Assembly (NCBI GenBank): GCA_001898225.1
Contig: MKTJ01000080.1
Coordinates: 1-64,000, forward strand
Source of the DNA: Chloroflexi bacterium 54-19
GTDB taxonomy: Bacteria > Chloroflexota > Chloroflexia > Chloroheliales > Chloroheliaceae
Reading direction: 5' to 3'
DNA: 64,000 bases
Shown: positions 42,327 through 51,673 of the stretch, one piece after another
Layout of the letters: each line of letters begins with the position of its first letter
Position numbering within the stretch: the stretch's first letter is position 1
Notes under the pieces: model-generated
Seen by the model: the letters and a program-made list of their open reading frames with translations, nothing else
What the model was told of the DNA's origin: nothing
Database searches by the model: none
Translations under genes and position numbers: made by a program

Positions 42327-43205
42327 CTAGGAGGCTTTTTCGAAGGCCGCTTCTTTGTAAGTTTCTTTGTAAGTTTCTTTGTAGGTTTCTTTGTAGGTTT
42401 CTTTGTAGTGAGTCAGCCCTTCGAAAAGGTCGGCATGAAGCCGGGCCGGGAAGCAGGTGGCGGCTAAATCAATCCCGGCGATAGCGGCCAGCCAGAAATA
42501 TTCTTCCTGGCCGAGCAGGTCGAGGTCATCCTGGCTCAGACCGTCGAAACTGGCGGATTGGGTCCGGTGGCAAGCCAGGGCCTGCCATTTGAGATGGTTG
42601 GTCTGGCGAATATCGAGGGCGGCGAAGGCTTCCTCGGTCCGCCTTCCGGCCAGGCACAGAGGCAGACCATCGAGGTCGCCTTCCATTTTATTACTCAACT
42701 GGTCAACATTATGGGCGGCCAGGCTGGCGTAAAACAGGGCACTGCCGGGGCGGGAAGTCCGGTGAAAAGCCCTGGTAGTGGCGTGATGAATGGCAAGATG
42801 GTCGGGATGGCCGGTCAGGGCGTCGGCCCCAAAGGTCAGGACGAGGTCGGGGTGGCGCTCGCGGAGGGCCTTTTCAATCGGCTGAGACAACACGGCTACG
42901 TTGGTTTCGCTCAACTGCCCATCGGGGAAGGTCTGCCCCGGCAAGAGACGGACGCCCAGCACCCGGCAGCACTTTTCGAGCTCGGCCTGACGGATCCGGG
43001 CCAGTTTTCGCTCTCCGCTATCTCCCAGCTTTTCCGGGCTACCTTTTTCTCCCCGCGTAAGACACAACAGCTCAACCCGCACACCCTGCCGGGCGTAATG
43101 AGCGAGCGTGCCGCCGACCAGGAACGTTTCGTCGTCCGGGTGGGCGAAAACCGCCAGGATGCTGTGTTGGTCTTTGGGCCGGGAGGGGCCGGGAAATTTC
43201 AGCAT
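42327..43205 (-). CDS. PIG-L/LmbE-like deacetylase with YKET tandem repeat tail
   Basis: The protein of about 292 residues has the zinc motif AHPDDE near its start and FGADALTGHPDHLAIH in the middle, as in GlcNAc-PI or mycothiol/bacillithiol-type deacetylases (LmbE family). The C-terminus ends in five YKET repeats encoded by a 12-bp tandem repeat. ATG 43205 is preferred to TTG 43226, since an AGG sits six bases upstream. It lies convergent to the epimerase with 19 bp between. The substrate is unassigned; no mycothiol or bacillithiol genes are nearby. Confidence 0.85.
   Translation of the reverse strand: MLKFPGPSRPKDQHSILAVFAHPDDETFLVGGTLAHYARQGVRVELLCLTRGEKGSPEKLGDSGERKLARIRQAELEKCCRVLGVRLLPGQTFPDGQLSETNVAVLSQPIEKALRERHPDLVLTFGADALTGHPDHLAIHHATTRAFHRTSRPGSALFYASLAAHNVDQLSNKMEGDLDGLPLCLAGRRTEEAFAALDIRQTNHLKWQALACHRTQSASFDGLSQDDLDLLGQEEYFWLAAIAGIDLAATCFPARLHADLFEGLTHYKETYKETYKETYKETYKEAAFEKAS
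42351..42410. repeat. 12-bp tandem repeat, five copies
   Basis: TTCTTTGTAAGT-type units repeat five times without interruption, changing only at one or two bases (AAGT/AGGT/AGTG). They keep the reading frame and encode YKET on the minus strand. Copy number should vary by slippage. Confidence 0.9.
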
Positions 43206-43439
43206 AGGAACCTGCTTTAACCACAAAATTCTAAAGATTATTTAAGTAATTTGGTCAAAATAATCTTAATATATCTAGTAAATATTGTCAACAATTATTT
43301 TGAAAAAATAGCGAGGGGTTTTATCTTCTGGTGGCAATAATTTCCTATATATTAAGTAATATACGAGGTCTATAATGGCTCTTGCTTAGACAGATCGTCA
43401 GGATGGAGCCTTATAATAACGCAAAATAAGTCAATTAAA

Positions 43440-46400
43440 ATGAAACCCGCTTTACACGATGAGTTAACCGGTGCTTTATCGCGGTCAGCCCTGTACTCAA
43501 CCCTCGAACACGAGGCGATACAGGCGCGGCTCAACCACTCCTCTTTTTCCCTACTTGTCTTCGACCTGGACCATTTCAAGAGTATAAATGATGCATTTGG
43601 GCACAGCCGGGGCGACCAGGTCTTAATAAATTTCGTCCGGCGGATAGAGTCGATAATACGGTCTACGGATTTGCTTTTCCGCTTTGGCGGGGATGAATTT
43701 GCCCTGCTGCTTCCCAACACCGACCGGGGTCAGGCCGCCGCCCTGGGCGACCGCCTGGCAAAGATTGTCACCGCGACCCCGATTGAAGGCGAACCGCCTG
43801 TTACCGTCTCGCTGAGTGGCGGCCTGGCAACTTTCCCCGAAGATGCCAACACTGTCAAAGCCCTTTTCGAGAAAGCCGACCAGCGCAGTTACCAGGCCAA
43901 ACGAGCCGGGCGAGGCCGGGTAATCATCGAGGATGACGTTTTCGACCCTGCAACCGCCCATCCTTTTGGAATTGAAAGCCCTTCGCGCCTGCTGGAACGG
44001 GACCAGGCTTTGCAGGACTTTAATACCCTCCTGGCCGAACTGGCCGAGCCGGGCAAACACAACCAGCGCGGTCTGGTGCTACTCACCGGACCCGCCGGGG
44101 CCGGACACAGCCGCTTCATGACTGAAATTCGCCAGGTCGGCCAGTTACAGGGCTACGGAGCACTGGCTATCCGGGGGAATACCGCCCTTAAAAATCGCTA
44201 CCTGGGAGCGCTCACCGAGGCCCTTCAAAGTTTACCGGCCCGGTCCCAGGCCGCTTACCTGCTGGAAAACCCGGCGGAGCCATCTGAACCCTCACCCCTT
44301 TTAGACTTTCCCCTCAGTGGTCCCGGCGGAAAAGTTTTGCTACCGGCCCTGGCCGGTTGGCTGGCCGCCCGAAACAATTCGGGCCTGCTGGTAACCATCG
44401 AGAACTGGTCCGAACTCGATTTATCCAGTCAAGAATTTTTACAGCTTTTATTGGGCAACCACCAGGAATTGGCTCCTTACCGGGTAATACTGGTCTGCGG
44501 GATTCCGGATCCATCCGCCAAAGAGGCCCCACTTTCGCCCGAAGACGCTCTTTCCCAGGCTAAAACCACCCTTTTGCCATCACTATTCCGGGAAGGCGCC
44601 TTCCTGGTCCGTAAAATTACCCTGACCATGCTTACACCTGGCGGGGTCCAGGCCTGGCTGCGCCACAGCCTGCAATGGGAAGCCCCCTCCGAATTTGTAA
44701 ACTGGTTGCACACCCTGACCGGTGGACGGCCTATCCGTATCCGGGAAGCGCTCGATTTCCTGCTAAAAGAGAAAGTCCTTTACTATTCCGATGCGCCCGG
44801 TCAGCCGGGGGAAAAAGAAGACCGACGTTACGCCGGGAATATGCGCCGGAACTGGCAAATCCGGCCCGATTTTGCCGAGAGCGGGCTGGAGTCCCATCTC
44901 GAAAAACTGGCCCAGGGTATTCCCCACAACCTGCCTTGGGCCGGGAGTGGTGCGACCCTGACCGAATTTGTGGGCCGGGAAGACTATCTTCTAAAAATAA
45001 AACAGGAACTGACCGCCTTTTACGGCAGCGGAACCGGGCGACTGGTGACCCTGGTCGGGCCGGGCGGTATCGGGAAAACGCGACTTTCAATCCAGGCCGG
45101 GGCCGAATTGTTGCAGCGATTCCGCGACGGCGTTTTTTTCGTGCCCCTGGTCGGTATTGTGAACCCTTCCGAGATTGTCCCGGCCATTGGCGAGGCTTTG
45201 CGCTTGCGCCTGGCGGGCGACCGCCGGGCTATGCAGGACCAGTTGTTCAAACACTTACAAAACCGGCGCTGCCTGCTCATCCTGGACAATTTCGAGCAAC
45301 TCCTGGAAGGAGCCGGGATATTAACCGAACTACTGGCCCAGGCGCCCCAGTTACGGCTGCTGGTGACCTCCCGCGAACCTTTGAAGCTACAGATGGAAGC
45401 CGGGTTCTGGCTTGAGGGTCTGCCTTTCCCAGCCTCGATTGAGGTCGAGAATTTCGATTCTTATGGCGCGGTGCGGCTTTTTATCCAGAAGGTGCGGCAA
45501 CCTCTGGCCGAAACCAACCAGCCGGAACTCGACCGCTACTGGCTCTTAAAACTTTGCCGCCTGGTCGAGGGTATCCCGCTCGGCCTCGAACTGGCTGCTA
45601 CCTGGCTGCGCTCTTTCTCGCTCCCCCAGATTGTCAAAGAACTGGAACAAAATTCGGGTTTTACCGCTTTTCCCGAAAACGAAGCCGGGACAGGGGAAGG
45701 ATTATATGCAAAATTGCCGGAACGGCACCAGCGGCTCGAAGCGGTGATTGACTGGTTCTGGGCCCGGCTCTCCCGCGCCGAACAGCGCCTGGTCGAAGGT
45801 CTATCGGTCTTCCGGGGCGGTTTTCGGATTGAAGCGGCCCGCGAGGTCGTCGGCGCGTCACCCTTTTTCCTGGATAGCCTTATAGCGAAATCCTTTTTGA
45901 GCGTCAGCCCGCAGGGACGCTATGAGATGCACGAACTCTTGCGACAATACTCCGGCGCGAAGCTGGCAAAGGCCATTCGTGAGGAAAGCCGGGCCCGGTT
46001 GCGTTATGCCCGCTATTACGCCGGGCTTCTTCAGAAGCGGGAAAGCGACCTGGAAAACGGCCAGCCCGATGTATTAGAGGAAGTCAGCGCCGACCTGGAA
46101 AATGTCCGCAATGCCTGGCAGTGGCTGGTTAACAACAGCCGCCTGGAACTTATTTCGCGGTGCGTGCGGGGGATGTCGTTTTTCTACCAGTACAAAGGCT
46201 TTTTCGGGGAGGGCGAGGAAACCCTGACAACCGCGTTAACCCGGCTGCGGACCTTACACACCCCCTTCCTTGACCGGGACTCGGCTGAAGCAACCGCTTC
46301 TGAGCCGAGTAAGGGTGGGTTCACCCGGCGGGCGGTTGAGGACGCCCTGGCGAGGGTCTTGATTGAAATCGGGGCTTTCCTGCGGGAACATTCCAGTTTC

Positions 46401-47465
46401 GAGCAGTTGTGCCGGTTCGGGGCCGAGGCGGTCGAACTGGCCCGCGCCAACCACCAGCGCGGCCTGGAAGGCTCCGCCCTGGCCCGGATGGGTAGCGGCC
46501 TGTTGTGGCAGGGCAAACACGCCGAAGCCCGCGCCTATCTCGAAAGAGGTTTACGCCTGGCCCGTGAGGCCGGGCTCGTCCTGGTGCAGGCCGACTGTCT
46601 GCGGCAACTGGGGATTCTCTCGGACGTTGAAGAAGATTACACCGCCAGTATCGAGTATTCGGAGCAGGGGCTGGTCCTTTATCGTCAGCTTGGCAACCGC
46701 CTGTGGGAAAGCGCCAGCCTGAGCAACATCGGGGAAGCCTTTTTCCAGCAATGCTGTTATGACGAGGCCATAAAATACCTGCGGGAAGGGCTGGCCCTGG
46801 CCCGGAAGATAAACTTCGTCCAGATTCAAACGCTTACCTCACTGAACCTGGGAAAGACCTTCGCTTTGCAGGGCGAATACGCCGCCTCGGTGCAATATCT
46901 CGAACAGGGGTTGGGGCTGGCCCGCCGCCTCAATAATACCCGCATGGAAGCGGAATGCCTCTGCGCCTATAGCATGCTGGTCCACTTCCGGGGTGACGAT
47001 GCCCTGGCGGTGGAGTACGGCCAGGAGGCGTTGCGGATTACGCGAGAGCAGGGGAACAAAGAATACGAAGGTTATGCCCTGACCTTCCTGGGTCACGCCT
47101 GGGCCGGGTTGGGCTCCTGGGATAAAGCCCTGGATTTCTACCGGGCCGGTTACGACCTGCGGGTGAACCTCAACCAGTACGCCAAGAGCCTGGACCCCCT
47201 GGGCGGGCTGGCGGCATGCGCCCACGCGACCGGCAATAACCCACTGGCCGAGCAATATGCCCGGCAGATTCTTGACTTCCTGGCTTCAAAAGAATGGCAG
47301 TTGAACGGCATCGTGGACGGGTTGTTGCTCTATGCCACCTGCCAGGAGATTTTTGAAGAAACCATCAATACGGACCCTGAACTGGCCTGGCAGCTAGACC
47401 GGTTCGCCGGGGTAGCCGAGGATTTACGCGAACGGCGCTATGGCCGGGCGGCAGTGACAGTCTGA
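43440..47465 (+). CDS. GGDEF domain - degenerate NTPase - STAND ATPase - TPR protein
   Basis: This 1341-residue protein has four parts. Residues 5-165 form a diguanylate cyclase domain with intact GGDEF (83-87) and an inhibitory RxxD site (74-77). About 185-430 is a first P-loop NTPase whose Walker A reads GPAGAGHS, lacking the Lys. About 505-790 is an NB-ARC/STAND ATPase with GPGGIGKT and LLILDNFEQLL. About 840-1320 is TPR/helical. STAND proteins switch on ligand binding through the C-terminal repeats, so this looks like a regulator that makes c-di-GMP on activation. No DNA-binding domain is seen. The ATG lacks a ribosome-binding site. Confidence 0.85.
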   Translation: MKPALHDELTGALSRSALYSTLEHEAIQARLNHSSFSLLVFDLDHFKSINDAFGHSRGDQVLINFVRRIESIIRSTDLLFRFGGDEFALLLPNTDRGQAAALGDRLAKIVTATPIEGEPPVTVSLSGGLATFPEDANTVKALFEKADQRSYQAKRAGRGRVIIEDDVFDPATAHPFGIESPSRLLERDQALQDFNTLLAELAEPGKHNQRGLVLLTGPAGAGHSRFMTEIRQVGQLQGYGALAIRGNTALKNRYLGALTEALQSLPARSQAAYLLENPAEPSEPSPLLDFPLSGPGGKVLLPALAGWLAARNNSGLLVTIENWSELDLSSQEFLQLLLGNHQELAPYRVILVCGIPDPSAKEAPLSPEDALSQAKTTLLPSLFREGAFLVRKITLTMLTPGGVQAWLRHSLQWEAPSEFVNWLHTLTGGRPIRIREALDFLLKEKVLYYSDAPGQPGEKEDRRYAGNMRRNWQIRPDFAESGLESHLEKLAQGIPHNLPWAGSGATLTEFVGREDYLLKIKQELTAFYGSGTGRLVTLVGPGGIGKTRLSIQAGAELLQRFRDGVFFVPLVGIVNPSEIVPAIGEALRLRLAGDRRAMQDQLFKHLQNRRCLLILDNFEQLLEGAGILTELLAQAPQLRLLVTSREPLKLQMEAGFWLEGLPFPASIEVENFDSYGAVRLFIQKVRQPLAETNQPELDRYWLLKLCRLVEGIPLGLELAATWLRSFSLPQIVKELEQNSGFTAFPENEAGTGEGLYAKLPERHQRLEAVIDWFWARLSRAEQRLVEGLSVFRGGFRIEAAREVVGASPFFLDSLIAKSFLSVSPQGRYEMHELLRQYSGAKLAKAIREESRARLRYARYYAGLLQKRESDLENGQPDVLEEVSADLENVRNAWQWLVNNSRLELISRCVRGMSFFYQYKGFFGEGEETLTTALTRLRTLHTPFLDRDSAEATASEPSKGGFTRRAVEDALARVLIEIGAFLREHSSFEQLCRFGAEAVELARANHQRGLEGSALARMGSGLLWQGKHAEARAYLERGLRLAREAGLVLVQADCLRQLGILSDVEEDYTASIEYSEQGLVLYRQLGNRLWESASLSNIGEAFFQQCCYDEAIKYLREGLALARKINFVQIQTLTSLNLGKTFALQGEYAASVQYLEQGLGLARRLNNTRMEAECLCAYSMLVHFRGDDALAVEYGQEALRITREQGNKEYEGYALTFLGHAWAGLGSWDKALDFYRAGYDLRVNLNQYAKSLDPLGGLAACAHATGNNPLAEQYARQILDFLASKEWQLNGIVDGLLLYATCQEIFEETINTDPELAWQLDRFAGVAEDLRERRYGRAAVTV

Positions 47466-47496
47466 GTTTCACATTTTCACACCTTGAAGGGTTGCT

Positions 47497-47564
47497 TTCA
47501 TTCCCAACTTCAACCACTATATTGTCCAGCGGACCGGAGATTCCTCACTTCGTTCGGAATGACA
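47497..47564. repeat. MITE-like inverted-repeat element, copy 2
   Basis: Bounded by TTCATTCC (about 47497-47504) and GGAATGACA (47556-47564). Read on the minus strand it matches copy 1: TGTCATTCCGA, GAGGAATC, GGACAATATAG. It is shorter than the other two copies (about 68 bp). Confidence 0.55.
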
Positions 47565-47959
47565 AAACACCGCCAGGCTTAGTCTAAATCCCCCTAACTT
47601 TTACCCGGAAATTGTGGGCAGATTGGACACAATTCCCCAAGAAAATAGAAACTTTATGTTTATTTTGCCCGGAAAGTGCCGTTAAAGTTTAGGCTTTCTA
47701 ACCGTTGTCTAACCTCATGAAATGTTTAAAATAGGGCTATACAGAAATTTTTCTTCTTTATTAAGATTCTCTGAAAACACTTAAAGTTTCAAAGGTGAGC
47801 CGAAGTCTCAGGGTTTGCAGTTTTGCGGGTCGAAACCCGTTTTTTATTTTGCTATCGCACAATTTTCCTTTTTTGCAGCTCGGACTTTTGTGCCAAAATT
47901 ACCAACAGCACGCCTCAAGTTGCTAGGGGGTTCAGGCTTTTTATACAAAATAACTGGGG
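47565..47959. other. Gene-free region upstream of the decayed ABC importer
   Basis: No coding frame. A terminator-like hairpin CGGGT-CGAA-ACCCG plus six T lies at 47826-47845 on the plus strand, about 115 bases before the ABC fragment. It could be a leftover attenuator of the lost operon. Confidence 0.45.
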
Positions 47960-48067
47960 ATGATAAATTTGTATTCTGAAAATACAGTCCAGGCGGCCTC
48001 GGCAGACTCAAACCTGTCCAGCGTCGAACCGGCTATCCGGGTTGAAAAGGTAACCAAACGCTACGCG
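47960..48067 (+). pseudogene. N-terminal fragment of ABC transporter ATPase
   Basis: About 35 residues from ATG 47960 end in IRVEKVTKRY, the usual opening of an NitT/TauT-type ABC ATPase. The frame then leaves homology near 48063-48069, where it runs into a solute-binding protein gene in another frame. The Walker A and everything after it are missing. Confidence 0.75.
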
Positions 48068-48068
48068 G

Positions 48069-48419
48069 GACAGGCTAGAGGATACCGTCAAGAACAAGAA
48101 GGATGCCCTGGTCAAATTCCTGGCCGCTTCCCAGAAAGGCTGGCAGGACGCTATCAAAGACCCCAACATGGCCGTGGACGCAGTGATGAAATGGGCCGAC
48201 CCCAAGACGACCAGCCGCGACCACCTGTTAGCGATGGTTAAAGCGGTCGCGCTACTGGTCCAGCCAAGCGGGCTCAGCGCGGACAAAATTGGCTTTATCG
48301 ACGAAGCCAGGTTCAAGACCACCTCGGATATTGTCCTTAAGTTCAATAGCATCACCAAACCGTCGGCCAACGCCTACACTAACGACCTGATGACAGCCGC
48401 TGCCGCGCTCAAAAAATAA
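48069..48419 (+). pseudogene. C-terminal fragment of NMT1/SsuA-like substrate-binding protein
   Basis: From 48069 the frame reads about 116 residues (KNKKDALVKFLAASQKGWQDAI... ending MTAAAALKK), matching the C-terminal lobe of a periplasmic-type ABC solute-binding protein. It has no start or signal peptide. Together with the preceding fragment it marks an internal deletion that removed the ATPase body, the permease and most of the binding protein. Its position upstream of the pyrimidine operon suggests the lost importer carried pyrimidines, hydantoins or a related compound. Confidence 0.75.
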
Positions 48420-48472
48420 GGGCCTGGCGGCCTGCCAAAAAGCTTTCCACCCCGAAGGCCGGGATATTTTCA

Positions 48473-48503
48473 GTAATGCTCGTGGGAGTACCACGGGCAT
48501 TAC
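48473..48503 (+). terminator. Terminator after the ABC importer remnant
   Basis: GTAATGCTCGTGG (48473-48485), loop GAGTA, CCACGGGCATTAC (48491-48503): 13 pairs including one G-T. It is followed by a modest T-rich stretch. Confidence 0.65.
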
Positions 48504-48863
48504 CTTCTTAAAAATCCTTTTATTGGAGGGGTTGCCGGGTAGTGTAGAATAGAGCTATATCGCCTTTTACAGAGCCTATTTCAAGAATCGCGGGACTTTT
48601 TAGCCGGTAAATCCCGTTCTACCGGTGGCGGTTGTTTTCTTTAAATCCGAAACTCATGGATAACTTTTCTAGTTTTTAGTGTTCAGTGTTTAGTTTTTAG
48701 TGAATTAAATTCGGAGAGGTTGCTTTAAACCGAGGCATAGAGTATCTTCGATTGAGGTTACTTTTAAAATATATTCTAAACACTGTTAACTAACCACTAT
48801 TCTTCGCAGCTTTTCCTACTGCAAATGCGAAAGCTATTGTTTCTTCAGAAGGGAACCAGCATT
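48504..48863. other. Intergenic region with AGTGTT-type low-complexity repeats
   Basis: Direct copies of TTTTTAGTG and CAGTGTTTAG near 48671-48700 are mirrored by CTAAACACTG at 48776-48785. No gene is visible. The promoter of the pyrimidine operon must lie here, but no strong -35/-10 pair stands out. Confidence 0.45.
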
Positions 48864-50186
48864 ATGGCAGATTTATCTATCAATATTAAAGGCATGAAAG
48901 CCCCCAACCCTTTTTTCCTGGCAAGCGCGCCGCCTGCTACCTACGGCGAACAGATTAAACGCGCTTTCGAAGCCGGGTGGGGTGGGGTCGTCACCAAAAC
49001 TATCGGCATTGACCCAATTGTGAACGTCACCAACCGCTTTGGCCGCCTGACCCAGCGTGGAGCCCGCCAGGGCGCGGCGAACGTTATCGGCTTTGAAAAT
49101 ATTGAACTGATTACCGATAGGCCGGTCGAATCCTGGCTGCGCGATATTCGGATGCTCAAAGAAACCTTCCCCGACCGGGCGGTGGTCGCCAGCTTGATGC
49201 ATAGCGTAGAAGAAGAAGGCTGGCGGCAACTGGTGCTGGCGGTGCAGGAAGCCGGGGCCGACGCCATCGAACTGAACTTTGGTTGTCCCCACGGGATGCC
49301 CGAAAAACACATGGGCAGCGAGCAAAGCCAGGACCCGGCGATTGCCAACATGATTTGCGGCTGGGTCCACAAATACGCCACGGTCCCGGTCTTTGCCAAA
49401 CTGACCCCAAACGTAACCGATATTGGCCTGATTGGACAGGCCTGTGAAGCGGGCGGCGCGGACGGCATTTCGACCATCAACACCATTTTAAGCATGATTG
49501 GCATCGACATCGAAGACGTTCACCCGCTGCCCGATGTCAGCGGCAAGAGTTGCTACGGCGGCTATAGCGGCACCTCGGTCAAACCGGTCGGCCTGCGCTG
49601 CGTCAGCACCCTCAAAGCCAAGACCAGCCTGCCCCTTTTTGGCATGGGCGGTATCAATTACGCCGAGGACGCCATCGAATATATCCTGGCCGGGGCCAGC
49701 GCGGTCCAGGTCTGCACTGCCGTGATGCTGCGCGGCTTCCGCATCATTGACAACCTGGTCAAGGGTCTCAACGACTACATGGACCGCAAAGGTTTCAACA
49801 CGATTGACGAGATGGTCGGGCTGGCCGTACCCAGGGTGACCGTCCATAGCGGCCTGAACTTCAAACGCCGCGAGGTAGCCCTGATTGACCAGGCGAAATG
49901 TATTTCGTGCGACCTGTGCTACGTGGCCTGTAACGATGGCGTGGGTCTATCGGCTATCGACAAGACCTTTAACGTAGTCGAAGCGGCCAGGGGCGGGGAA
50001 GCCGCCGACGGCGGCAGCGACCCGGCCAAGACCCGGCCCGTCTATGAAGTTATTAACGAAAAATGCGACGGCTGCTCGTTGTGCCTCCAGGTCTGCCCGG
50101 TCAAGGACTGCATCACCCTGGTCGAGAGCGATACCTACCGGGTGCCGCCGATGTGGCGTCCCGAAGAAGAACGGGTCCTGGCCTAG
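48864..50186 (+). CDS. preA: Dihydropyrimidine dehydrogenase, PreA-type subunit
   Basis: The protein of about 440 residues starts MADLSINIKG. It has an FMN barrel of the dihydroorotate dehydrogenase type (about 1-320; NPFFLASAPPATYG, ELNFGCPHGM, KLTPNVTDI, GMGGI) and a C-terminal ferredoxin domain with two 4Fe-4S motifs (CISCDLCYVAC and CDGCSLCLQVCP). It reduces uracil or thymine to the dihydro form. ATG 48864 is preferred to ATG 48825, which has no ribosome-binding site; GAAGGGA lies upstream of the former. The NAD-binding partner PreT is not in the window. Confidence 0.92.
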   Translation: MADLSINIKGMKAPNPFFLASAPPATYGEQIKRAFEAGWGGVVTKTIGIDPIVNVTNRFGRLTQRGARQGAANVIGFENIELITDRPVESWLRDIRMLKETFPDRAVVASLMHSVEEEGWRQLVLAVQEAGADAIELNFGCPHGMPEKHMGSEQSQDPAIANMICGWVHKYATVPVFAKLTPNVTDIGLIGQACEAGGADGISTINTILSMIGIDIEDVHPLPDVSGKSCYGGYSGTSVKPVGLRCVSTLKAKTSLPLFGMGGINYAEDAIEYILAGASAVQVCTAVMLRGFRIIDNLVKGLNDYMDRKGFNTIDEMVGLAVPRVTVHSGLNFKRREVALIDQAKCISCDLCYVACNDGVGLSAIDKTFNVVEAARGGEAADGGSDPAKTRPVYEVINEKCDGCSLCLQVCPVKDCITLVESDTYRVPPMWRPEEERVLA

Positions 50187-50230
50187 AAAACCCTGGCAAG
50201 ATAGATAAGCGAAAAAATGAAGGAGACGAA

Positions 50231-51619
50231 ATGAAGACGCTGGTCAAAGGCGGCACGATTGTTACAGCTTCTGAAACTTATCTGAGCGATGTTTTAATTG
50301 ACGACGGCACGATTGTCATGATTGGCAAAGACCTGGGCGCGACCGTTACCGCCGATGCGGTGATCGACGCAACGGGCAAACTGGTTATCCCCGGCGGGAT
50401 TGACGTGCATACTCACCTCGACATGCCCTTCGGCGGCACCTACTCGGTGGACGACTTTCAGACCGGCACGATTGCGGCGGCTTTCGGCGGTACGACCAGC
50501 ATCGTGGACTTTGCCATCCAGAACTACGGCGGGTCGCTCCACGAAGCGCTCGAAACCTGGCACAAAAAGGCCGAAGGTAAAGCCGCGATTGACTACGGCT
50601 TTCACATGATTGTCCGTGAGGTCAACGACAAGGTTATGGCCGAAATGGACGAGATGGTCCGGCGCGAAGGCGTAACCAGTTTCAAGGTCTTTATGGCCTA
50701 TACGAACGTCTTCCGGCTGGACGATGGCAGTATTTTCAAGGCAATGCGCCGGACCGCCGATAACGGCGGCCTTATCTGCATGCACGCCGAAAACGGCGGG
50801 GTCATTGACGTGCTGGTCGAAAAGGCCCTGGCCGAGGGCAAGACTGCCCCCAAGTATCACGCCCTGACCCGCCCTTCTAAGGCTGAAGGCGAGGCCACCG
50901 GGCGAGCGATTGCCCTTTCCGAGATGGCCGGGGTGCCGATTTATATCGTCCACCTCAGCGCCGCCGAAGCCCTCGCCAGGGTCCGCGAAGCCCGCGATAT
51001 GGGTCTGCCCGCCTACGCCGAGACCTGCCCGCAATATCTTTTCCTCGATTATTCCGATTACGAAAAACCCGGTTTCGAGGGAGCCAAGTATGTGATGTCT
51101 CCGCCCCTGCGCGAGAAATGGCACCAGGAAGCCCTCTGGAAAGGGCTGGCCGGGAACGACTTGCAGGTCATTTCGACCGACCACTGTCCCTTCTGTATGA
51201 AAGAGAAAGAGCTTGGCAAAGACGACTTTTCGAAGATTCCGAACGGCGCGCCCGGCATCGAGACCCGCATGTCGCTTATCTATAACGGCGGTGTGGTAGG
51301 AGGCCGCATCAGCGTGAACCGCTTTGTCGAGCTGACCAGCACCAACCCGGCCAAACTCATGGGCCTTTACCCTAAAAAGGGCTCAATTACGATTGGCGGC
51401 GACGGCGATATTGTGGTCTTCGACCCGGAAGCCACCATGACTTTGCGCCATAGCGACCTGCACATGAACGTAGATTACAACCCCTACGAAGGCATGGAGG
51501 TCAAGGGTGTGCCGACGACCGTCCTCAGCCGGGGCAAGGTGATTATCGACCAGGGCAAATACCTGGGTAAAGTCGGCGAGGGCCAGTTCGTGCCGCGCAA
51601 GACTTACACCCTGGTTTAG
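50231..51619 (+). CDS. Dihydropyrimidinase / D-hydantoinase
   Basis: The 462-residue amidohydrolase has metal-site HTH in IDVHTHLDMPFGG, the carboxylated Lys in SFKVFMAYT, MHAENG, YIVHLSAAEAL and STDHCPF. It opens the dihydropyrimidine ring to N-carbamoyl-beta-amino acid. The start is set at ATG 50231, which follows AAGGAG at six bases and begins MKTLVKGGTIV; a longer frame upstream overlaps preA and is not homologous. Second gene of the pyrimidine-degradation operon, 44 bp after preA. Confidence 0.94.
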   Translation: MKTLVKGGTIVTASETYLSDVLIDDGTIVMIGKDLGATVTADAVIDATGKLVIPGGIDVHTHLDMPFGGTYSVDDFQTGTIAAAFGGTTSIVDFAIQNYGGSLHEALETWHKKAEGKAAIDYGFHMIVREVNDKVMAEMDEMVRREGVTSFKVFMAYTNVFRLDDGSIFKAMRRTADNGGLICMHAENGGVIDVLVEKALAEGKTAPKYHALTRPSKAEGEATGRAIALSEMAGVPIYIVHLSAAEALARVREARDMGLPAYAETCPQYLFLDYSDYEKPGFEGAKYVMSPPLREKWHQEALWKGLAGNDLQVISTDHCPFCMKEKELGKDDFSKIPNGAPGIETRMSLIYNGGVVGGRISVNRFVELTSTNPAKLMGLYPKKGSITIGGDGDIVVFDPEATMTLRHSDLHMNVDYNPYEGMEVKGVPTTVLSRGKVIIDQGKYLGKVGEGQFVPRKTYTLV

Positions 51620-51673
51620 CGATTTTCAAAGTTGAAACCAGCCTGAAATTATGAGAAGAAGAAAGAGAATCCT

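Noticed and set aside
42351..42410. CRISPR-like repeats
   Set aside because: The units are 12 bp and contiguous, with no spacers; this is a coding minisatellite. No repeat-spacer array was found anywhere in the window.
50063..50230. Longer start for the dihydropyrimidinase
   Set aside because: It overlaps the ferredoxin domain of preA in another frame; ATG 50231 has a good ribosome-binding site and starts at the conserved N-terminus.
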